Assembly (NCBI GenBank): GCA_018136815.1
Contig: CM030942.1
Location: 931,797 to 995,796, forward strand
Direction: 5' to 3'
DNA: 64,000 nt
Origin: Isochrysis galbana
Taxonomy: Eukaryota; Haptophyta; Isochrysidales; Isochrysidaceae
Under the pieces are notes generated by a model that was given only the letters and a program-made list of their open reading frames with translations, was not told the DNA's origin and did no database searches. Both the position numbers and the translations under genes were made by a program. Shown here one piece after another: positions 20,226 to 28,472 of this stretch. Within the stretch, counting starts at the first letter, position 1. Every line of letters begins with the position of its first letter.

Positions 20226-20976
20226 CAACTAAGTTTATACTTGGTTCGCCCATGGGGGGGCACGAGCCCCCCTCTCTCTCCACTCCTCCCCTGCCGTGGG
20301 GGAGGAATCACCCATCCTCCTGGCATGCCTGATGGCTTGCCAGGAGGCCACTGCCCTGCTGACCCACTCTCTCCCTGACAGGCTCGCCTGATTCGCGCGT
20401 CCTGGCCTGTCGTGGCCAGCCCATCGCTCCAACCCCCCCTCCCCCCCTGTTCGACAGGCAGACAGGTGCAGACTGGGGGCCCCTGAGGCCCAGGAGCGCC
20501 AGCGAGGGAGAGGCAGGGGAGACCAGGGCCCAGCCCCAGCCTCCTCTGCCCCCTGAGCTGGCCTCCAGGAGCCTCCAGGGGTCGCTAGAGGCAGCTGCAG
20601 GCCTGTCGCAGGCGCGCCATCGCGCGTGCCTGCAGGAGAGGGGAGAGAGAGCGCGGAGAAGGGGGTGGGCGGAGCGAGTGCTCCGCTCACCGGAAAATAT
20701 GTAAGTCCCGCACCTGTTTACAGGAGAAGTCGGGACTGAGAACGCCGCCAGCCCGGTAGGCATAGGAGGAAGGGGGGAACGGATCACCGGGGGGGGGCGC
20801 GGGCCACCGACCATATCTAAGCCCTTTTCCCCTATCCCCCTAGTAGTGCACGGGGGGAGTCGCCTGATGGCGGGGGGGAAAGGGCCGGGAGAGAGGGGGT
20901 GTAGAAAGGTTTGCTGCGTGAGTAGAAAGTAGAGGGTCCACGGCCGCGTGTGCGGTGAGACTATTAAGAAGTTAAA
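20226..20976 (+). mobile_element. non-autonomous retroposon R1, copy 1, with 17-bp target duplication
   Basis: The unit starts CAACTAAGTTTATACTTGG and ends GACTATTAAGAAGTTAAA. It is flanked by TCCTCGTCAGTCGTCAG at 20209-20225 and 20977-20993, a 17-bp direct repeat. It is G-rich and 751 bp long, with a C/G hairpin near the 5' end (CCCATGGGGGGGCACGAGCCCCCC region). Other copies lie at 31138 (3'-truncated), 51725 (short) and 51971. A 151-codon minus-strand frame is open in several copies, but most differences between copies change residues, so I do not call it a gene. The long target duplication implies insertion by target-primed reverse transcription using an autonomous partner. Confidence 0.8.
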
Positions 20977-20993
20977 TCCTCGTCAGTCGTCAG

Positions 20994-21550
20994 TCGCGAG
21001 CCAGACAACCTACTTTTATAAGTGGGGGTCAATGGGGGCCTCGCGCCCCCCCCTCTCCATTGCGGACACCCCCAGGGGTTGGCCCGTACATTCAACCCCA
21101 GCCCTTGCCCCTTGGCAGGGGCGGGGCACTCATCATTCCTGCCCAGACCCTTCGTGGGCGCGGGCCGCGAGCTGCACTCCCACGCCCGCGCTGGGCCTGC
21201 CCTCGAGCTGACTCCCCCCCTGTCCCTAGTCGCCAGGCATACAGGGGACTTCTGGCGGCTCCCATGGCCAGCGAGGCGAGCGTGGGAGAGGCAGGGGGGG
21301 CCAAGGGCTGAGCCCCAGTCTCCACTGCCCCCTGAGCTGCCCTTGCTGGCCCTCTGGGAGCCCCCAAAGGACCCCTGAGAGCAGGCTAGGGCGCGCCGCA
21401 AGGCGACGCGCCGCAGGGACAATGATGGGTGAGAGCGGAGAGAGGGAGAGGGGGGGGTTTGCACCCCCCCCTGATGGAGTGCAGTGAGAAACGGGCCCCG
21501 TTTGCGTTAGCAAACGGGTGAGGGGCGGCTGGCGACAGGAGGGAGACGAG
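20994..21550 (+). repeat. dispersed repeat R5 (sister family of R1)
   Basis: It begins CAACCTACTTTTATAAGTGG and has the same layout as R1: a GGGGGCC...CCCCCC hairpin near the start and a Pro/Ala-coding-like G/C-rich body. The primary sequence differs. A partial relative is at 59726-59977. No gene is visible. Confidence 0.55.
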
Positions 21551-21655
21551 AAGGGAGTGGCTCAATGGGGAGGAGAGTATCCTAGGTGGCGCAGGCTACT
21601 CGAGTCGCAGTCTACTCGAGTCGCAGTCACTTATTTCTCGAGGACGCGGACGTCA

Positions 21656-21985
21656 TCGCTGGGGCACCAGGGTTTGAAATTTGCTTTATAGGCAATACGG
21701 GGCGTCGGACCCCTAATTTAATATATGTCTGGGCACCTTTTAAGTGAAAGAAACACATCTCTCGGTGGGAGCGACGTCCAGTTCGGCTCGTGTGAGCCGC
21801 CAGAGCGTGTGCAAGGGGGGGGGGGGTCCGACGGGACTTCGCACCGTCTTTTCGGACGAGGATTCTGAAAAGGCGGGGAGACCCTCCGAGCCGCTTTCGC
21901 CGGGGCTTTCCGCTCACGGTCAAAAATGTCGACCCCCCCCATATTAGTACTTAAAAAGCCGTGTTTGACCGCCCTAGCCCTATAG
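21656..21985 (+). repeat. dispersed repeat R3, copy 1
   Basis: Shared blocks with 26925-27110 include CAGAGCGTGTGCAAGGG, TCGCACC, GGTCAAAAATGTC and CCCCCCCATATTAGTACTTA, in the same order. Both copies end in TGTTTGACCGCCCTA. The ends of the unit are not clear. Confidence 0.6.
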
Positions 21986-22374
21986 TGAGAGCGGGGTCAT
22001 GCCCGCTCTCCACAGCATCTCAGGAGTGGTGGAACTGCGAGGTAGATAGTACCGCGTCTGGGGTAACGGGTAACTGATGGCCCTGAATCTTCAGATGTTT
22101 TTCACTAGAGTAACGGTTTCCCATTGTGTCCCAGTAATGTCCCGCGCCTCCAGAAAATAAAAACGAGGCCGCCGCATTTGTGGATTTGTTGATCAAGCAA
22201 GATGAGCCGCTGTCTCGTCCATCGACCGCCCGCGATCCTCTCATATCATCCATCCATCAGTGTAAAGTAATCTACTCCCAGAGAATTCTTGAATACTTTA
22301 GGCGTCATGTGTCATGTGACAGGTGGCGATATGTCTCTAATCCCTCCCCGTCGCCGCTCGGGCGGTGCGCGGCG

Positions 22375-25047
22375 ATGCTCTTGCTGGTGGCGACGGCCGC
22401 AGCGGTTCATCCCCAGCTGTTGCGCTCGGCATCGGGCGAGAGCGGGGTGCTCGGGCCCATCGACGTCTCGCCCCAGCTTCGCGCGCAGGCCGAGGCGTGC
22501 ACGGCTACATGGATCCGGCTGCGCAACGAATGGCAGCAGCTCGGCTTCCACGAGCAGCCGTATGAAAAGGCGGCGCACCTGTACGTGCCCTCGTGCCGGG
22601 CGATCGCGCTCCAGCCCGCACTTGCCCGTCGCGCTCGTGAGCTCGTCGGACAAGACATGATGCTTGCCACGATGAGCTTCCTCCTCAAGCCAGCCGGCTG
22701 GGAGCACCGATGGCACTCCGACATTGAGAACTATGTCGATCCAGAGCGCTGTCCCGGCGACTCGAGCTGGACAGTCTGGTTGCCGCTGCGCAACGCGAAC
22801 TCGCATTCGACCCTGCACATGATCACCCACACGCATGATACCAACCACAGCGCGCACGACGTGGTCGGCCGGCAATGCAAGATATGCAAGCGAGACCCTA
22901 AGCGCAGCTTGGAGGCTCGGGGTGCCAAACTGCTTGGTCTATCTCGTGGGCTCGCGCCTGGTGGCGCTGCTAGTACGTACATCCGGCTGGACGCGTATGA
23001 CGGTGGCGCGTGGTTTTTTAAGGGACGCACGTGGCATGCGGCAAGCAATCCCACCAACCTGTCGCGGCTGGCGCTCCAGATGCACTTCATGCCCACCACA
23101 TGCCGATTTCGCGAGCAAGAGCCATCAGGCCACAAGGTGTTTTTACACCGGCCTCTGGGCGTGATACCTCTACCTGAGCCCGATACGCGCTCACAAAATC
23201 TATGGTTCGTCCCGCCACGGCAGCTACCGTCCATCGCCTATGCGTCCGCTGTCGCCATGAACTCCGTCTCCTCACGAGCAGCTGCCGAGACCACCCGCCT
23301 CCTTCCAATTGCAGTTGAGGCAGACCCCGTGCATATATGTGCGGTGGTTGCGGGCGACAACGGCGGCCAGACGTCTTTTACGACGGCTTCGGAGGGTACA
23401 GCTGCATCCGGTCACTCACTCGCATCATTTGAATGGATGCTCCGATCAATGCGTGCTGCGACCACGCGGCAGCTACGGCTTCATGTGCTTGCTCGATTGG
23501 ATGGTACAAAAACAGCTGTTGAGGCACTACTTGGCGAGTCCCGAGATGCATGGGCGGATAATGAGCTCGTTGGGATAAGTGATGCTACTATGCGCAGCCA
23601 GGTCAGCGCGATCGGGGTGCAACTAGAGCTTGAAAATGCAGGAAACGCGTGGGGGTGGGCACCGCTCGTGCTGCACCGCTTCTTCAAAGCGGACCGGTGA
23701 GTGTCCTCCAAATCAATTAAACATCGCACTCCAGCCAGACCCCTAACTCTTCATACAGATGCCCCGTTCTGACTGTTATCGCAACTTTAGCAGTGTGTGA
23801 GAGTGTTACGCTGAACGACGGACGCCCTCTTACGAGACAACTTGCCCGGACACGAGTGGAGAGCCAATCGGCTGTTACAAAACGCGCGAACGCTCGCCCT
23901 CACCCATGAGACAATCGCCCGTTATTTCATCAGTGTTGCATGAATACAAGCCCGTGACGCTCCACGTCGCTCACGTCTATGCGACGACATCCTTGTAATC
24001 TACCGCAGGTGCATTTATGTGGATTCTTCTCTACTCTTTGCTACCGATGTAGGTGCCGTATGGGCTGGGTTCGACTCCTTCACGCCCACTACTCTCCTCA
24101 AGCTCAAGCTTCCGGACGCTCGCGCGGTTACTCAGAGTCCAAACAGTCATGAAGGAGATCGTATCATCGTTATGTTGATGGATTTGGCGGTAATGCGCCA
24201 TGATAATGTCTGGTCTCGAATCTTGGCAGCGACCTCAGCATATAAGAAGTCTGACTCCTCGATCTTGGTCCCTGCAACCCTGCTTCGTCGTGCGATAACC
24301 ATCGAACCTAGCCACTTCCAGCGCTTGCACGCCACGTGGAGCCTGACTAACGGGCGGCTTGCCACAGGCCCGACTCGGGAGTGCAGGATCCGAGCTGTGC
24401 AGTGGGTGTGCAATGATGACGACGCCTCCAAACTAGGAAGCGCCGTAAGGATGGCTGACAATGCTTTTGCAACGACGTACAGTAACGAGAGCTCTCTTGC
24501 CTTTCTCGGAGTCATTCGCAGTGGTTTTATCGCGCGGCCGCGCAAAAAGCTGAGCGGAGAAGGGCATGTCCATCGCCGTCCGTATGATATCTCGGAACTA
24601 GCCAATTCCATGGATAGAATAACGCATGCAAATGCCGTCTGCCCCGCAAGTGCGGGAGGCAATAATCCTTGTCCACTCGCTACGATTTTGTGCAAGTTAG
24701 ACTGGGAGTTGGTGAATGGACTAACTGCCTCGCCATGCACGTTGCGGACCACTGTTGCATGCGCAAGACACGTAAAAGAGGGCAGTTTTTTAGCGGCAAG
24801 CACCATCTCAACTAAGTTGTCAGGAGTCCAAGATGGCAGACTTGATCCGGATCTGATGGGTAGGCGCCTATCCAAAGAGAGTAGGCCCGACGTTCTGCGG
24901 AACCTGGGTAGGCGTGCGCGATCAAACTTCATCGACTGCCTAGTGCGAAAGAACGGTTCGCATACATGCGCTGAGTCCATCGCCTTTGAGTCGGTGCAAA
25001 GCCTCGAACACAGGATTCGTCTAGCACGTGCTCATAAGGTGCCTTGA
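22375..25047 (+). CDS. secreted phytanoyl-CoA-dioxygenase-like domain fused to LARGE/GT8-like glycosyltransferase
   Basis: Exon 1 is 22375-23696, then a GT-AG intron, then an exon from 24009; the junction preserves frame. Translation starts at M-L-L-L-V-A-T-A-A-A, a short signal peptide. The first domain is a 2-oxoglutarate/Fe(II) dioxygenase of the PhyH group: iron ligands H114-x-D116 (in W-H-S-D) and H221 (in T-W-H-A-A-S-N), with an Arg near 232 for 2-oxoglutarate. From about residue 330 comes a GT8-like domain; C-I-Y-V-D-S-S-L-L-F-A-T-D spans the strand that normally carries the D-x-D metal motif, here D446-S-S. The usual N-x-G helix is also degraded, so transferase activity is doubtful. 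Such a pair suggests modification of a glycan or lipid in the secretory pathway; the substrate is unknown. The frame stops at 25047, or splices at 25038 into the bicupin exon below. Confidence 0.75.
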
Positions 25048-25253
25048 GCGTGCGGATCCATAAGGGATGAAGCACTCGCGTCTTTTGATTTGCTCCTCCA
25101 CGCCTGCCTCATACCAGCACGTGAATCGTGAGCTCCTCGGCTTGGCGCATGAGCTCGCCATGCGCGCATCAGTCACAGCACGCGCGGCTCACATCGTCAC
25201 GTCCTCTCTGATAAGCAAATGCTGATCTACTTCGGCCCTAATGACTCCCGCAG

Positions 25254-26162
25254 GTGACCCAACCCGTGCTCTTCTTGGGACCTCCTTTTGGACGCGCTCG
25301 TTCCTTGTCAAAGTCGTTCATGCAACCCGTTTTGCCAGCCACCTCGACGAGCGTCAACCCCTACATTGAAGCACACTTCTCGCGCCTACCCCATGGCTCA
25401 ATGTCCACTCCTCATCATCCCCACGCCCACTACGACGAGGAGCTCATCATTGTGGTCAAGGGGAAGCTTCGTTTCTTCTTCTCAGAAAAGGCGACTGAGC
25501 GGATAGTTCCAGTCGAAACGCACGGAAGAGGAGATGTGGATTTTCCTCCATCTTCTCGGTCGTTGATCCATGATGCTACACGGGGAATGGCTGTGTTGCA
25601 CTCATCACAGAACAACCATACCTTGAGCGCCATCGATGGTGCCAGCACCGAGTACATTTGTATTCGGCTTGTCGGTGCCGAAATCATAGAGAAAGTGATG
25701 AACGAGAAACGATCGATGAACGTACAATCTGATCATTTGGTGCAAGCACGCGTCCTTGTGCCGTCGCAACGCTTCCTCACTACTTGGGACGAGGCGGACT
25801 TGCTTAGTACAACGACCACTGCCTCCTCCTCTCATGAACTTGAGGCGTCGTTCTCAAAACAGCCCCGACATGTGCGGCGTCTTGGGCGCGACGATATGTT
25901 GTCCGATGTGGCGTTGTTGGGTGGTGAGCGCCTCCACATGCATTCGATGATCACGCAACCTGGGGGCGGCTATCGCTCTCACACTGATGAACACGACGTC
26001 TTCTTGCTCATCCTTGTCGGGGAGGTGGAAATCACACCTGGAGGACAAAAGTTAGGTGCGTACAGCACAGCATTTATACCAGCAGGAGTCCCACATGGCT
26101 TCTCCAATGTGGGGGTCGGCCCCTCCCTCCATTATGCAATTGAGATAAGGCCAGCTCGATAG
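25254..26162 (+). CDS. bicupin (double cupin-fold) protein; may be the last exon of the preceding gene
   Basis: There are 302 open codons. The first cupin has H-P-H-A-H-Y-D-E-E followed by V-V-K-G (about residues 51-70), a metal-binding G(X)5HXH(X)3-4E-like motif. The second has S-H-T-D-E-H-D with L-V-G-E-V-E (about 243-260) and a P-A-G-V-P-H-G-F segment that supplies the last His. Cupins bind a metal and range from dioxygenases to isomerases and storage proteins; the specific reaction cannot be read. The frame begins right after CCCGCAG at 25247-25253, a good splice acceptor, and an in-frame stop sits just upstream. It therefore either starts at an internal ATG (25320) or is spliced in phase from 25038. 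Spliced, the three exons encode 1,086 residues. Confidence 0.75.
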   Translation: MTQPVLFLGPPFGRARSLSKSFMQPVLPATSTSVNPYIEAHFSRLPHGSMSTPHHPHAHYDEELIIVVKGKLRFFFSEKATERIVPVETHGRGDVDFPPSSRSLIHDATRGMAVLHSSQNNHTLSAIDGASTEYICIRLVGAEIIEKVMNEKRSMNVQSDHLVQARVLVPSQRFLTTWDEADLLSTTTTASSSHELEASFSKQPRHVRRLGRDDMLSDVALLGGERLHMHSMITQPGGGYRSHTDEHDVFLLILVGEVEITPGGQKLGAYSTAFIPAGVPHGFSNVGVGPSLHYAIEIRPAR

Positions 26163-26924
26163 AGATGCTAGCAGAGCTACTTAAGCTACGTGGACCTCGC
26201 GCTGTGTCACACTCATTGTTCGCGGTAGTGTCTGATTTTCGATGTATTTGCTTCTAAATAATTTTCTTTTCACCGCCGCACATGCACATGCGACGCCCTT
26301 GAAAGAAAAGGTTGTTTGCCTCCATTTGGTGAGCTTCCTCCCCTCCATTGGCCATTCGGCGTGCGAGGGGTGCACGTCTTACACTCATAGTAGGGTCGCT
26401 CCCTCCAAGCGTTCCTCCGCTTCCCTCCCCCATCTTCCGTAAGGTCAACGCTCAACGCACTGGCACTGGATGCCAAAGTCCAAAGCAGTACAAAATCAGG
26501 TACTTGAAGAAACTATTGTTATTTATAGTTTGAACTATGGAGCGCGTGTCGCGACCGCTCCCGAGCCTCAGGCGACCCTCGCCACTGCGCCCCACCTGGG
26601 ACGCCCCACGCCGCCCGAGGCGGCTCGTCAGAAAGCCCTCTCAAAGCCCATCATCAAGCCCATCCAAACCACACCCGCGCGAGCGCGCGGGGTGGCGAGC
26701 ACTGGCACCGAACAGGTTGCCACCATGCAGCTCTGCGTAGCATGCAAGGGGTCTTTGAGACCCCCTCCAACAGCTAGTGGGAAACCCTCCCACCCCAAGA
26801 GCACCTCATGTGGGAGGGCAGCTCTCCCCATGGTGGAAACCTCTACCATCAGTGCACCCAACATGAATACTCCGTTTCAAAATACGTCTATCACTCCCGC
26901 GGCGGGCGCCGCGGTTCTTTACCG

Positions 26925-27180
26925 GTAGAGCCCCAGAGCGTGTGCAAGGGAGGGGCGAGGGGGGAGGAGAATCGCACCATTTTCTGGCGAAGATTTTCGT
27001 GGCGGCAGGTGGCCCCCCTGGGAGTTTTGTTGTGGGCTTTGGAAAATGGTCAAAAAATGTCACCCCCCCCCCCATATTAGTACTTAAAAAGCCCTGTTTG
27101 ACCGCCCTAGTATTTCCTCGATTCTGATTTTTTCAATCTCGCATCCTTAGAAGTTAACATAGTGTTTGACCACCCTAACA
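26925..27180 (+). repeat. dispersed repeat R3, copy 2
   Basis: This shares CAGAGCGTGTGCAAGGG, GGTCAAAAAATGTC and CATATTAGTACTTAAAAAG with copy 1 in the same order. It carries TGTTTGACCGCCCTA at 27095 and a variant at 27163. 26163-26924 upstream holds only short overlapping frames and nothing I recognise. Confidence 0.6.
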
Positions 27181-27404
27181 CAAGATACCCTGTGATATCA
27201 CATCGCCCGTGGACATGGGAAGCAGAAAGTACGGGCAATACTGGTTAGCCGTCGTTTAATATTGACTAGGATCCAAGGCTCCAAACGGCGAAAAAATGAG
27301 CAAGAGAAATTGAGCGTGCGGACATGGCGCATGCTGTGCAAGTACGTTTGGTCCAACATAGCCCTCGACCAATTCCTGAATATACTCATGTAGTACTACA
27401 TTCG

Positions 27405-28247
27405 TCACGTAAAGAACCTCGCAAGGGACTTCTTTAGCCCGTCGACTCGCAGACTCCGGCGAAGCGCAGCGTGGCTTGCATGGTGCACGCCGCGCAGTCT
27501 GCGGATCAATACGCGCCTCCAGAGAACACCGTGCTGACGTCTGGCAATTGCATGGGTTGCAGCGCGTCTCTGACTTTGATTGATAGCATGAAATGGTGCT
27601 GGAAAAAGCAGAAGGTACTTATTTCGAGCACAAGTAAGAAAAAGCTGGACGGGACGTAGGAATGTCGCGATTGGACTAGGCTTATGGAACCGCCGCTTGT
27701 GTCGCTTGGTGCCGATGGTAAGAAGAAAGGTCAGATCTGTCTCGATCCATGCAAGTGAGCTGGCGACTGGATGTAAATCGCCTGCAGGGGACGTATGGTA
27801 GACGGATTGGATAACCGAGGAGTCATGGCCAATGGTGCGATGGGCGAACAGCTGGAGCGAACTGGCATTGCATGCGAGCCGAATTGGGTTTGATGGACTT
27901 GGGACTTCGTAACGAGAGAATGCTAGATGTAGATTGGCATTGGATTTGCGCATCCTTGGGGTCAAAGCCGGCATGCTCGATAACCGAAATGTCGCCGCAC
28001 AGCCTTGGAGGCCATTCCACGGCTCCGCAACCATCGACGTCGTACTAGACTGGGCCTCATGCGGGTCGCTTGATGTTGTCCGAGCAAAGTTGTGCAACGC
28101 TTGAGCGAGACGAGCACCACTACTTGCACATAACCACGGCGCTACTGGATTTCTCTTATGAGAGTGAAACTTTGTTTGTGAGGCAGGAAATCTCACAAAT
28201 TTCAGCGCAGGGGCGCCGAGATACGTTGAACATGCCAGCATGAACAT
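27405..28247 (-). CDS. hypothetical protein, no recognised domain
   Basis: There are about 280 open codons, with the ATG at 28247. A hydrophobic start (M-F-M-L-A-C-S) could be a weak signal peptide. The rest is Ser/Ala/His/Arg-rich with no pattern I recognise. It lies downstream of, and on the same strand as, the 776-residue frame below and could be a 3' exon or UTR of that gene. The base composition is lower in GC than the neighbouring repeats. Confidence 0.25.
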   Translation of the reverse strand: MFMLACSTYLGAPALKFVRFPASQTKFHSHKRNPVAPWLCASSGARLAQALHNFARTTSSDPHEAQSSTTSMVAEPWNGLQGCAATFRLSSMPALTPRMRKSNANLHLAFSRYEVPSPSNPIRLACNASSLQLFAHRTIGHDSSVIQSVYHTSPAGDLHPVASSLAWIETDLTFLLTIGTKRHKRRFHKPSPIATFLRPVQLFLTCARNKYLLLFPAPFHAINQSQRRAATHAIARRQHGVLWRRVLIRRLRGVHHASHAALRRSLRVDGLKKSLARFFT

Positions 28248-28472
28248 GCATACCAAAGCAACGAGTGAGAGGCGAACAACAGGACTCCCAAGTGAAGTTA
28301 ATCTTTTGGAAACGTGAGCCTACAAGGGAAGTGATGGGGGACAACGTGAGAGAAGCCCTCCAAAAACCTGGAAAACAGTGTAGGAAATGTTTGGGCTGGA
28401 GGCGAGGCGATAGTCCATGTACACGAGTCTCCTTGCCCTGTTGCCAAAGATGTGATAGTGCCGAAAGCCGCG

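Noticed and set aside
20235..20690. A 149-151-codon minus-strand frame open in three R1 copies
   Set aside because: Comparing the three translations, nearly all differences replace amino acids and the composition is Pro/Ala/Gly-rich as expected from G-rich DNA. This pattern does not indicate selection on a protein.
24019..25047. The second GT8-like exon as a separate gene
   Set aside because: It begins after a good splice acceptor, has no ATG at its start, and joins exon 1 in phase to complete the expected strand and helix order of the GT domain.
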